Of a stretch of DNA of 64,000 bases, positions 45,540 to 56,109 are shown in pieces. Every line of letters begins with the position of its first letter. Positions within the stretch are counted from its first letter, which is position 1. The stretch covers positions 26,600,947-26,664,946 of the forward strand of contig CP092865.1 in assembly GCA_030710605.1 (NCBI GenBank), written 5' to 3'. A program made the translations under genes and the position numbers. The DNA is from Cordylochernes scorpioides. Lineage: Eukaryota; Arthropoda; Arachnida; Pseudoscorpiones; Chernetidae. The notes under the pieces are model-generated. The model saw only the letters and a program-made list of their open reading frames with translations. It did not search any database and had not been told where the DNA came from.

Positions 45540-46225
45540 TCCTGTATATTTTGATCAATACTTTGGTTGAATTATTTGTAGTTTTTTTAATGCAAAAAAA
45601 AAATTACCAATTTCTGAAAAACAAACTTTCAATTTTAATCGGAGATATACATGTAGATGAGAACTCAGAGATTTGTATTTAAAATATATTAACAAAGAAA
45701 TCCGAAATAGTTTACTTAAAACTAAATGAAATTGTATTCACCAAATCAAAATATCGAGAAAGAGATTTGATATAACACGTAATTAAAATGAAGCATGTAA
45801 TTGCTTTCTAAAATTTCAATTTATAGAAACAAAAATACCAAGTTTTCTAAGAGAATTAACAATATAAAGGAAATATAAAATTTCTAAACCCAATTAACAA
45901 AAAAAAAACTGTGTAAATTGAAGATGAAATTTTTGTCACAGAAAATTTTGAAATTTGATCTAATTTAAATTAATTAATTAGTTTCTACTCTTTAATTCTG
46001 TAAATTGAATCGAGTTATTTTAACAAAAAAAAATCGATTGAAAAAAAAAATCTGTTTCAATCATTAATTTGTTTAAAATAGTATGCAAATATAATAGATA
46101 CACTTTCTCTCTATTAATTGACTAGCACACTGGTCAAAAACATTTTTTATTTATTTATCTGTTGCCGGCATAGTAACAGCTGTTCTAGGTTTTGTGGGTG
46201 TGTTGATTTTAAATATGCAAACCCT
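45540..46225. other. AT-rich DNA, nothing recognised
   Basis: No supported feature. Confidence 0.45.
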
Positions 46226-46229
46226 ATCT

Positions 46230-46450
46230 CTCTAGAATGATTCAATACAGTATTAGAGGTCTAAAGAAGCGGACTGGTAGATTAAATTGGCGAAACCGCT
46301 GGAAGGGTTTACAACTGATGAGCCAAGCCTTCTCAATATTTTTTTCATCGCTGTAAGGTTAGTAGAAGTTTGTTTTATTAGTGAAAATGAATATTCGCGT
46401 CTTAATGTCTTCATTCGTTATAAATAGATGGCAGGTTATTGCTTTGTATT
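46230..46450 (+). mobile_element. Family Z repeat
   Basis: The ribozyme-like region at 46268-46335 reads AGCGGAC TGGTAGA, TTGGC GAA ACCGCT and TTTACAA CTGATGA GCCAA. In helix I a G-C pair has become A-U by changes on both strands (TGGTGGA to TGGTAGA; TTCACCA to TTTACAA), although a second change there gives a G-A mismatch. The triplet GAC in place of GUC should abolish cleavage. It ends ATAGATGGCAGGTTATTGC. Confidence 0.75.
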
Positions 46451-46639
46451 AATTTTCAAAGAGCAGTATTAACAACTTATGTGTTGAAGACGTTTTATCC
46501 CCTTTAGCCATGTTTCTATTCCAGTTGTAGGGTGTTCAACTTTTGTTTAAAATCACCCACAACGGTGACGAAGAAGAAAACGCTGTAGTGTCATCAGTGG
46601 TAAGTCAATCTTGATATTATCACGTGGAAAATTATGAAA

Positions 46640-46850
46640 GACAAACTTCGAGAGAGAGAGATTAGATTGAAACACTTTTTATTGACATCTTGTCAATTAG
46701 GTTTTACAAATTTAATAGAATAATGGGAATATTTACAGTGAATTATGAGTGAGGAAGGCTCCACCATCTGGATAAGGTCCTCCTCCAGACCAGGAGAGGG
46801 TCCTCTTGGACCCCGCAACTCCAGAGAGAGAGAGAGAGAGAAAGTATGGT
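46640..46850. other. GC-richer patch of unknown origin
   Basis: GGTCCTCCTCCAGACCAGG and a GA microsatellite (46823-46842) lie in a GC-richer block. On the minus strand it is open as LRGPRGPSPGLEEDLIQMVE, possibly a retroelement relic. No identification. Confidence 0.25.
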
Positions 46851-47495
46851 TTGATGGGCTACTAACCAATGTGTATGATTTTTGAACCCAAAAATGAATA
46901 TATCAAGCAGACAAACCGCAATGCACTGTTACAAAGTACCAAGGTGCTGCAAGTCACCAAGGTTGTTTCAAAAAGGTTAGATTCCCCAGGCCAGGGAAGA
47001 TCAAAGAAAGACAGGTGTTGTTTAGATAATAAGATTCGATAAAGCGTGAATGATTCAGAAACTGATGGGAAAAGATAGATTTTATTTTTGTAAAAATAAA
47101 TATATAAAAAGTTTTAGATTAAAAAAAAATTTAATTAAAAAAAACTTTGGTAATATATATATAATTTTTGAAAATTGGGATCTTATATCAAGGATTACTA
47201 GTGAGGGTACCAGTAACAAACTTCGAGATGACACAGCAATTTATTTAAGGCAAGAACAAACTATGAATGCTAAACAAAAGATAAGCAATGAGGGAAGTTT
47301 ACAGTAGCAAAATATAAACATCAAAAATGATACTCTGTATATAAAATAATAAATACTTCGCTACAATATTGGATGGAAATATTTCTCTAAAATATTTATT
47401 AAGGAAATAACCAATCATTTTAGAAGGCTTATTGATGCTAGGTAGAGTATGTAAATCTATTATATTATGATGCATTAGCGCGCCATCTGTTATCA

Positions 47496-47760
47496 AAATA
47501 CGAAACTATTATAGACGTTATAGACGCGTATGATTCTTTTAAAAATAAAACAATTTCTACTGCCTTTACTGCAATGGAAAAATTAATGGGAGGTCCTGGC
47601 TCATCAGTGGTGAACCCTCTGGTTTAAACTGGCGAAATCGCTGGGAGGGTTCACCACTGATGAGCCAGGCCCTCCCATTAATTTTTCCATTGCAGTAAGG
47701 TCAGTAGAAATTGTTTTATTTTTAAAAGAATCATACGCGTCTATAATAGTTTCGTATTTT
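47496..47760. mobile_element. Foldback family Z element
   Basis: The arms 47496-47618 and 47646-47760 are nearly identical inverted copies. Both carry the third ribozyme segment with its hairpin (GGGAGGG TTCACCA CTGATGA GCCAG GCCCTCCC in the right arm). The centre holds CTGGC GAA ATCGCT (47629-47642). CTGGC pairs with GCCAG, a compensatory version of TTGGC with GCCAA. AACAGATGGCGCGCTAATGC-type sequence lies outside the left arm. Confidence 0.85.
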
Positions 47761-47968
47761 TATATGTAAATCTCTAATGAGAGCTGATAGAGCAAAACGG
47801 ACATTTCTGGATTCTGCACATTAAAATCAGGAAGAAATAAGTCTAAAATACCCGGCAACAAATATGTACGGGCCAGTGTAATCCTAAACTCTGGTATATG
47901 AAACTAGTATTGATATATGTAAATATTGTTAATAGGTAAACAGCTTCTTTAACTATTCCTTTCATTAT

Positions 47969-48154
47969 TTATACAAAGCAATAACGCGTCATCTATAGAT
48001 AAGAAATTGAATCATTTAAGCGTGAAGGTTTCTTTTATACAGAGTATAAATTACATCGCAGTAAGGACAGTAGAAATTTATTCCGTGTATAAAAGAAACA
48101 TTCGCGCTTAAATGATTCAATTTCAATAGATGACGCGTAATTGCTTTGTATTAA
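47969..48154. mobile_element. Foldback of family Z 3' ends
   Basis: The arms 47969-48042 and 48084-48154 are inverted copies with ACAAAGCAATAACGCGTC, TTGAATCATTTAAGCG and TTTCTTTTATAC. The centre retains ACATCGCAGTAAGGACAG. Confidence 0.8.
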
Positions 48155-48159
48155 TTTAT

Positions 48160-48360
48160 GCCCATCTAGCTTGTCCTTATTGTTTGCGGAAGAGAATTGC
48201 TCAATGCAAATATTTATATGTAATTTTACTGTTCTAAAAAGCTTATGTCCATAGTTCGCTTGAATGCCATTTCTGAGATTCCACCCTTCAGTGTAGCATA
48301 TATAAGCAGAATTGTTCAATACAGTATTAGAACTCTAAGAAACGGTCTGGTTGATTTTTT
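48160..48360 (+). repeat. Family Z 5' portion with first segment
   Basis: GTTTGCGGAAGAGAATTGCTC, AAAGCTTATGTCC, GAGATTCCACCCTTCAGTG and AACGGTC TGGTTGA (48341-48354) give the 5' region and first ribozyme segment. The copy then stops. Confidence 0.65.
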
Positions 48361-48750
48361 GAAAAATTAACCAAAAATAGTTTCATTATAACATAATATG
48401 TTCAAGAACCATTACTTCTACTCATGTACACGAATTGAATTAGATTGCAGTGAGTGACTGAAACGTCGAGACAAAAATAAAATATTGTAAATTGGTTGAT
48501 GGGATGGTAGAGCTCTAATACCAAACGTCTTTAGATGATCTATAGGACATAGAGTTGCGGGAAGATGGCATTTGTATCCCAAAAGATGTACCTCTCTTTT
48601 TAAATACAAATTAAAACAATTTATTCTGTTTATCACCCCTGTACACAACGTATAGGTGGGTATAAGTATCAGTAAGCTTCAACATTCTACATGGGCAGTT
48701 ATGAAATAGGTCTAATTTGTAAAATATTGCCATATATATCATTTTTTAAT

Positions 48751-49221
48751 TGTTGAAAAAATAAGGCGATAGGAGAAGGAATTGATCACCGGAGGATTTT
48801 ATTGAACAAGGACTGTAGACTCAAAGAGTCACGGTAAACAAGCTCACACTAAAAGGAAGAGAGCACACACACTAACAAGCAAACAACATTATTTATATAC
48901 AGTAACAAACCACAGAGTAACAAGTCACTGGTCAAATAATAATTCTATTATTTTCATATTCAGAAATGTGCATGAATTGTCATTTCATCATATATATTTA
49001 GCAATATTCAACAAATTCTACCGATGTGAGGAGAATAAAATGTGACCACGAATTATAGGAACAGAAAATTACTATAAAAGGTGCTTACATTGAAGTTGCT
49101 GGATATTATCCCGCTAGGTTTGCCGAGAACTCGACCAGGAATTCTATAGGCAGAGAATCTGCCGAGTCACGGGGGCTGCAAGGGGATTTTCTGGTAGCTT
49201 GGAGAGCTTAGGTACACAACA
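48751..49221 (-). mobile_element. Probable solo LTR or LTR fragment
   Basis: On the minus strand a TATA box (ACTGTATATAAATA) is followed by a short leader, then TTGTTCAATAAAATCC, typical of LTR R-region polyadenylation. The outer ends approximate TGTTGTG and CAACA, but no matching 5-bp duplication was found, so the limits are approximate. No internal coding region is attached. Confidence 0.4.
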
Positions 49222-49519
49222 ACCAATCAGAATTCTCGGATTTATCAGCCAATAATATAGCAGCTATATTCTTCTACGAGTTCCATATATCCTTTATCTA
49301 TTGATATTAGGTATTTTTTTGTTATGTGATATTTTATCTTTAAGAATAAAATAAATAACAGTGAATGCTTCTTTGCCTAATATTTTGGATTAAATATTTA
49401 TTTTAATTTAACTCTTTAAAATATATGTGGCAAAACTTATATTGTTCGACGATCTTTAATGAAGCTATATTTATAATTGCTGGAAATATATTTTATAGCT
49501 ATAGGTATTGTACTCTATT

Positions 49520-49690
49520 CTTGGTTTGCGCATGCGTAATATCGACCAATCAGAAGCAGAAGAGATATATTGCCGTCCGCCGTTGGGACTCCTAACTTCA
49601 GCCTGGGTTCACGTAACGGTGGCAGGAATGAAATGAATTGCGCATGCGTCACTGGATGACTCTAAAAAGCAAGAGAATGGGCGGGAAAAT
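49520..49690. promoter_or_regulatory. Promoter-like cluster of NRF1, CCAAT and GC motifs
   Basis: TTGCGCATGCGTAA, GACCAATCAGAAG, ATTGCGCATGCGTCACTGG and ATGGGCGGGAAAATC occur within 170 bp in a locally CpG-rich patch. The combination suits an animal promoter, possibly bidirectional. Similar GAATGAAATGA..GCATGCG blocks at 40.9 and 53.6 kb suggest it may instead be part of a dispersed repeat. Confidence 0.25.
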
Positions 49691-50029
49691 CAACTGACAC
49701 CATAAAAACTAGGAATCACGTTATAAGATATATTTAAATATTTAGTGAATGTGGTATCACAATGGTAGAAACATGCATGTATGTTAGTGCAAGTGTCCCT
49801 AGAGGAACATAGCGCTTTAAATTGAAATGAAAATTACAAATAACTTAAACGTTAGATAGTCGCACATAAAAGTGGATTTTTTCATTGATTTATCCCTTAA
49901 TATGAAACTTAGATTACATATTTACATAGAGAATCTTTCGATTAATTTAAATATCCTGGACCCTAATTAAACAATTGAAAAGGTTTCTGGAGATGAATTT
50001 CTTCTTATTTTAAAACCGTTTCAAGTTTT

Positions 50030-50080
50030 CGGGCATCTCTGCCCTTCTACAGAAGAACTTTTATAACGAAAAGAGGATCT
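50030..50080 (-). repeat. Hammerhead-like motif, family W
   Basis: On the minus strand, TTCTGTAGAAGGGC, AGAGAT and GCCCGAAAACTTGAA form a strong helix II hairpin between CTGTAGA and GAAA. The core base A6 is U, so it is not a canonical hammerhead. The 61.98 kb copy shares this and the downstream TTTT..AATAAAAGAAA. Confidence 0.4.
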
Positions 50081-50426
50081 TTACTGAATCAGTCATCAGC
50101 CATCATCAGTACTTTTAGCAACCGTAACTCAATGACGGGATTAAAATTCAAATTTTAGGCTTCGCGCCATGTCATCCCTAAGATCGCCCTCATTTCATAC
50201 AAATATCAATCGTTGAAATAAGTTAAGAAAGGAAACTCCCAATTAGCTATTAAATATATATAGAGAGAGATAATCTGAAATTTTAAAATCAAAATTTGAA
50301 TTGCTTTCAACAAGCGTTTACATGTTTTAAAATAAGGTGAACTACACTACAGGGCATCGCAATCGTGTTTATGGCATGCTACAAACAGTTTTTAGGTGAG
50401 TTAAGTAAAAGATAAATGAATATTAT

Positions 50427-50749
50427 TTTATTATTATTATTTTTTTTTTTTGCTTATCCCTAGTACACGTGGTACAGGCCATGATAATCGTGGTGGGTAG
50501 TTAGCGACTGCTTTTTACTGTAAGCGCAACACATGTCTACACATGTGAAAGCAGTTCGACTTTGCTCTTACAAATGTGCCAGAGCCCCGTTTGGGTACTT
50601 GCACTCGCTGGTGGGGTTGGACTTTTGCAAGAATAGGGGGCCATTGGAGCATTTTTTTTTAAGAGAAAAAAAGTGTCCAATGCGGGGATCGAACCCGGGT
50701 CGTAGTGGTCGTAAACCAAACGGTTTAACCAGCCTTCCACCGACCCCCT
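50427..50749 (-). mobile_element. tRNA-derived SINE, copy 4 (complete)
   Basis: This is the best-defined copy. The target-site duplication ATGAATATTAT lies at 50416-50426 and 50750-50760. Read on the minus strand it starts GGGGGTCGGTGGAAGGCTGG, has B box GGTTCGATCCC (50685-50695), an internal A-run, the body and a poly(A) tail. It is about 320 bp with no coding capacity; it would use LINE enzymes. Confidence 0.92.
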
Positions 50750-51124
50750 ATGAATATTATGAGAAATATGAAAGGTGTTATAGATATAGAGTATATAATA
50801 CACTAGAGAATTGTTATAGCACATGCTATTCAACCAAAATGGTCATCTCAAAATAATCTTTGCGGTTCTAACAACCCCACAAACATCATCGAAGATTCTC
50901 TAAAATTATTTTTCCTGACCAAATATTTATCACTTCCACCAAATTTCCATCTTAAAATTGATGTATCTACATGAGAAGACGATATAGAAAGTCTAATGAA
51001 AGAAAGGAAAGGGTTGTCTTACCCGCCTAAAACTCTAACCTTGACCAAGTGCCATCTATAGGAGTATTTATTGATCGTTAATGATATTCATGAATGTCAG
51101 CAAATACCATTTCTAGATAAATCC

Positions 51125-51195
51125 AGAAAAACCGTTCACGTATTCGGGCTGTTGGCCAACTCCAGCTAGGCTGACCTCAACGAATTCCAAATTGA
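51125..51195 (-). repeat. Family X hammerhead relic
   Basis: The minus strand TCGTTGAGGTCAGCC, CTGGAGTTGGCCAACAGCCC and GAATACGTG parallels the 9.2 kb ribozyme. The core is CTGGAGT, so inactive. Confidence 0.5.
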
Positions 51196-51488
51196 CTTTA
51201 TTAGGTGGCACTAATCAAGAACAACCTAGGGTGGGTCGAATTGCTTACTTCTTAAATCATTTTTTGACAGGTTGTGTCGGATTGAAGCTATATACGGTGG
51301 GTTCTTTTTGGTGATGTGGTCATTTCAACTCTTTAGGAGGTCTTCCAGCCATTAGGATACTTCAACTTACTTCTCATTTCTACTATTGATATTACCCTGA
51401 ATTCACACAGTTGTCTAGGTCGGACTTAACGTCTAATGGAAGCGGTAGACATCCAGGTGATCAGATATCACTATACTGATTTATCAAA

Positions 51489-51665
51489 ATTCGAAACTAT
51501 TATAGACGAGTAAGATTCTTTTTTAAAAATAAACAATTTCTACTGTCCTTACTGCAATGGAAAAATTAATGGAAGGGCCTGGATCATCAGTGGTGAACCC
51601 TCCTTTAAAAATAATCATACCGGTCTATAATAGTTTCGAATTCTGATAACAGATGGCCCCCTAAT
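51489..51665. mobile_element. Foldback family Z element, centre deleted
   Basis: The left arm (AATTCGAAACTATTATAGACG to CCCTCC) is long, whereas the right arm is cut to AATAATCATACCGGTC and TATAATAGTTTCGAATT. AACAGATGGCCCCCTAATGC lies outside. On the minus strand TTCACCACTGATGATCCAGG retains a mutated third ribozyme segment. Confidence 0.7.
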
Positions 51666-51940
51666 GCATCATACTGATTTATAATTGGGAAGGTTCTTCA
51701 TGGATAAATGAACTTATGCAAAGTATTATATAAAATCTCTCGACCATCTTTTCTTGATGTCACCCGGACTTCTTTAGTGCCGCACAAAGTCACAAAATCT
51801 TCAACAAGAAAAAATCCTGGAGACTTCTTGATAAAACAGTGAAATTTTATTTTAATCGAATATGGGTAAGAACGTTTTAGAATCTAAAATATAAATGGAA
51901 AATAGAGAAGATGAGGAAGTCAAATGATGAAAAATACAAG

Positions 51941-52125
51941 GTTGTCCTAAAAGTTCGTAAACACTTGCAAAAAATTGAAATACCAATATTATTCGCCGTT
52001 ATGTATAATGTATTTGTATTATGTATAAAGTAATTGTATTATGTATTTGATGTAATATAGTTATTCGCCAAGTAATAAGAAAAACAACGTTTTAAGAAAA
52101 ACACAAACCTTTGGGATAACCTTAT
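51941..52125. mobile_element. Mariner-type MITE, diverged
   Basis: It begins AAGGTTGTCCTAAAAGTTCG and ends CAAACCTTTGGGATAACCTT, like the 26.7-27.0 kb mini-MITEs but with a longer interior. Confidence 0.65.
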
Positions 52126-52900
52126 AAAACCATTCAAATGAGCAATACCTCTAGCAAAGCGCCATCTATCAGTATAAATATAAACTAAAGGTTTATGTGT
52201 TCTGCTTCATTATATGTGTAAATAATAAAATTTGAAAAAGGAAGCTATAAAAGGTCGTTAACTAATCAATAGAAAATGTAATTATCTTGTTGAGTTTCCC
52301 TTGAGAGAGAGAAGGATGATATTTGTCTCATTAATTCCGTGCTTCTGTGAAGGGATTTAAAAAAAAAAAGAGAATCTAATTGACCATGGACCGAGAATGT
52401 ATATAATCAGTAGTGATAATTTGATTATAGGGCTGAGCTGGGATCTCATTTGGAAGTTCTGGAGGGTTGGTTAATTTATTGTGTTAATTAATGAGTTTGC
52501 CCTTGGTCAGTTTTAAACAAGCGATAATTGGGTAGGGGAAAAAGTGGTGGAAATTACAGTGTAAAATTATAACTGTCGGAGTTTTCATTCTTACAGTTCT
52601 TTTTGGATTGCCACAAGTTATGATTGCCAAATTACAGGCTATATTTTATCTGATGGAATACGTTTGAAAGCTACATATATGTGTGTGTGTTGAATCGCGT
52701 TAATTTCTTGAAGAGATGGAAATTACTTTTGGTTTGTTTTGAATAATCTGCCCTAATACTTTAATACATATTTACATATCTCTCTCAATTTAAATCTGAA
52801 ATACCTTTCAAATATATTTATATATTCTATAGTTGTTGATGATCATGATGGATTGAGAATAGTGATTGCTTGAACTATAAATAAACCATATATAGAGAGA
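52126..52900. other. AT-rich DNA, nothing recognised
   Basis: No supported feature. Confidence 0.45.
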
Positions 52901-52904
52901 CCTA

Positions 52905-53290
52905 TCACCCGGGAGGCCTTCAACATTATTCACTGACCACCCGACCAATGTCTCTATTTACAATTTCTTCCAACCTTTGCCGGTCCCAAGCCCGGATGAA
53001 AAGGGAGGAGGGGGAGTAGTAACAAGCTCACTAAAAAACCTGGGCTCAGCTGGCCCGGCTGTTAGCACCCTGTAAGGGCTCCTGATCCAGGGATACAGGA
53101 TGAGCAGCGTCAGTACTCCATTGTTAGGAGCGGCTGCACATGGTGTCTGTTCCTCATGTCAGAGACGGCCATTTCATTTGGATCTAAGTCGGCCTGCCAC
53201 TGGGTAGTGCTCCCAGTCTTAATGACAAAGGCAGATGCATTCTACTTCACCCAGTTTGGAGATAAGAAAGAAGAAGACAGGTTCTTCCTT
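52905..53290. other. GC-rich block, possible retroelement relic
   Basis: It contains CTTTGCCGGTCCCAAGCCC followed by GGATGAAAAGGG, and GGCCCGGCTGTTAGCACCC. This style resembles untranslated or terminal parts of invertebrate non-LTR elements, but no reverse transcriptase, tail or target duplication is visible. Stops occur in all frames. Confidence 0.3.
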
Positions 53291-54395
53291 AGCATTGAAG
53301 TGAAGGGGTGAACAAAGATCATCTCATTTTCTAGTATAAGATTATTCTTCGTTAGAGAGGAAGCCTTCCCAATTTTACTTAAATGTACATAGCCTCTTCT
53401 ATAGGTCCCCATTAATCTCTTTAATTAGATGTATTTGTTCCCTTTGATGGAGACGCCAATAAATTAATTTAAAATCTAAATAACAGAACATTAGCCCGTT
53501 ATACCCTTTGATGGAGTCCCTCGAGGATACTTCAAACGGAAATACCAAACGACCGCCTAATCTGAGGATCCCTTATCCATATGCTACAGCGTCAGAATGA
53601 AAATGAACTACGCATGCGCAAACAGGCAGCGATGAGAACAGGGAATGTGTGAACGGGAGTATAAAATGAACAATAAAAAACTTATAAATTCGTAAATGTA
53701 TACCGGTAGAACGATGTATGCCTAGGGAAAAATATCTATAAAAAAATTTATATGAATACTATATGAATAATATAATATTCTATTAGATATTAAATAACCT
53801 TTATGCGTTTTATTAATCTAAAATTTTCATTTTTTTCATGCACACACAAATATTCTACAATTCAAATGAAATCCATGGAAACATCGTAAATGGACGAATT
53901 GACATTAATCGATATTTATATATAAAGGTTTACAATTATATATGTTATGAATAAATTGTTTGTTGTTAGATAAAGGATTGATAAGACAAAGGATCGATAA
54001 GGGTTGAAAGTGCAGTCGTGATAAAAAAAAAGATAATTATTTACCATCAAGTAGCTTTTATTTTCAATTACTTGAGGAAATATTACACATTAGTTATTTT
54101 CACATTATATAGAATTTATATAGTTAATCCTATATTAGTGATTCAAAAATAGATATGTTAACTACGCATATTTACAACAAAACTGAAAGTTATTCTAAAA
54201 ACGATGATAACGAAAAAGTAGAAATATCAATGAATAAAAATAAAATATATACTTTTTTGAATATAGAAATATTTGAGTTTTTAGATTATATAACATATGG
54301 TATTTGCATATATAGGGTATTATGTAATATTTAAAATTCAATACACAATAAATGCTGATTTTTTTGTCAAATATATATATTAATAGAAGCATAGG
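53291..54395. other. AT-rich DNA, nothing firm
   Basis: GAATGAAAATGAACTACGCA followed by TGCGCAAAC near 53595 resembles blocks at 40.9 and 49.63 kb. Nothing else is supported. Confidence 0.4.
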
Positions 54396-54600
54396 ACGCC
54401 TCTCCCGTCAAAAACTGACGCCATCTATTGGCCGTCGCCGCAAACTAGCGGCCTCAGGTCGGTGACAAGCGACAACACCAGCTTTGGCAAACTAAGAAGC
54501 GTCCACCTAGAGACCATGGTTTCGGGCTAATGGCCCTCATCAGTCTAGGGCGGACTTTATTCCATGAGATCCACACGGGACCTATAATGGAATCTTCACA
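54395..54600 (-). mobile_element. Family Y retroposon-like repeat
   Basis: On the minus strand the order is: GTGGATCTCATGGAATAAAG, the hammerhead (54501-54555), AGTTTGCCAAAGCTGG, TGTTGTCGCTTGTCACCG, TAGTTTGCGGCGACGGCC, AATAGATGGCGTCAG, TTTTTGACGGGAGAGG. Other copies are at 2.0, 32.6, 45.4 and 60.4 kb. There is no open frame. A type I hammerhead in a short non-coding repeat suggests a retrozyme or Penelope-like element end. Confidence 0.75.
54501..54555 (-). ncRNA. Canonical type I hammerhead ribozyme, family Y
   Basis: On the minus strand, helix I is GTCCGCCCTAGA (54555-54544) with TCTAGGTGGAC (54511-54501), 11 pairs and one bulged C. The core CTGATGA is at 54543-54537. Helix II is GGGC and GCCC with a CATTA loop. 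GAA is at 54523-54521. A15.1 and U16.1 close a three-pair helix III (ACC with GGU) with an AT loop. The triplet is GUC, with cleavage expected after 54512. Every conserved position is present, so this copy is a strong candidate for self-cleavage if transcribed. Confidence 0.85.
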
Positions 54601-55770
54601 ATTTTCCATCTATATATATTAATATATAAATATTATAATAATATAAAATATATTAGATATATTATTATTTTGTAAACCTACTATATAAGTTCTCCTGTTA
54701 AAGGGCATGTTGGCACTAAAGCTAGAGAAATAAATAAATATATATATAATAATATTCAAAGAAACCTGGCCCTGTATTGCTTGTTGAGTTAAAAAAAACT
54801 ATACCTTATATAAATAGGGATATGTGGTTAATTTCATAAAATCATTTTAATAAATTATTCTGTGAGCCAATAGATTCATATCTATCTTTTAATATATAAG
54901 TTTTTTTTTAAATCTTCTCAGAAAAGGGAGATATCATTTTAAAAAAATGTATATATATATAAAATAATATATATATAATATATATAAAGCTAGATCAACA
55001 TGATTATATTTGATATATAAAGAAGCTAGTGGTTAATACCAGTGTAACTAACAGATAAAATGGCGGAAAGATGCCAGCTAAGCAGAATATAAGCGAAGCA
55101 GAAGAACAAATTAATTTGCCAAGCGACATTAAAACAAATCGAGGCAGTGATCAAAGATGTGCAGCCGATTCTTCTCCCACATAATAAACGGGCAGACGTG
55201 CACACAATTAACTGGATTGACTGACTATTTCATGTACAACGGCGCCATCTTTCTTTTATTATTATTCTCTCCATAAAACGAAGATTAACTTGACACCCCT
55301 GTACTGAATTGAAATTACTTTATTTGTATGGTTTTTATATTTGACAAACTTTTATCTGTGATAAGCGAGAAAAATATTTTATTTTAAAATGTTTTTTTAA
55401 ACAAATTTTTATATTTTAATATATATTTTAAAAGGTTATATAGAATTTATCATGAATATAGAATTTAAAAATATATTTTTTTATAGAGAGAAATTTTAGG
55501 AAATACTTTTTTATGGTTATGTTAAAAACGACAATTAATTAAACTTAATTTAGAATGACATAAACATATGTAAATAATATTAATTATGTATTACTTTAAA
55601 ATAAAAAATAAAGGTTTATAATATAATAAATAATTTTACAAGTATATGTTTCTATTCTAGTTTACAATGCAGAAGATAATTTGAATAATTAAGTCGTCTT
55701 TTGAAAATAAATAATGTATTATTTTTACATTTGATGTAAAACATTCAATTATATATCAACATAATCTCTT
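54601..55770. other. Very AT-rich DNA, nothing recognised
   Basis: TA-rich microsatellite-like runs near 54950-54990. No supported gene. Confidence 0.45.
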
Positions 55771-55774
55771 ATTA

Positions 55775-55975
55775 GATAATAAAAAGACATATATTGGATT
55801 TAAGAAGCGCGTCGATACCAAAATTATTTCAACTGTAATATTATAACACTATGCGGCGCTGAGTTTGTTTATACAAAAATGTAATGCCTTGATAAAGGTT
55901 GGCGTTCAGCCAACCGAAATATTGGCAAATAAAACTTTTATTAAATCCAATATATGCCTTTTTATTATCTAATGA
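55775..55975 (+). mobile_element. Family V repeat with hammerhead-like motif
   Basis: The ends ATTAGATAATAAAAAGACAT and ATATGCCTTTTTATTATCTA are inverted. Inside, CCTTGATAAA GGTTGGC GTTCA GCCAACC GAAA (about 55889-55922) has a perfect seven-pair helix II between a modified CUGAUGA (UUGAUAA) and GAAA. GCGGCGCTGAGTTTGTT upstream matches the 41.9-42.1 kb foldback. Confidence 0.7.
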
Positions 55976-56109
55976 ATTAAATATGGATTGGTCTATTTTC
56001 AAAACGATAATCTCTTATATTTATATATTACCTTTGCTATTTGATAAATAAATAAATTTCTGTCTTGGTGTGGAACTAACACCTACCCACATATTCTAAT
56101 GTCCATCAA

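Noticed and set aside
50683-50749. Functional tRNA gene
   Set aside because: The tRNA-like head has A and B boxes, but it is followed by a SINE body and tail and is repeated with target duplications; no complete cloverleaf was found.
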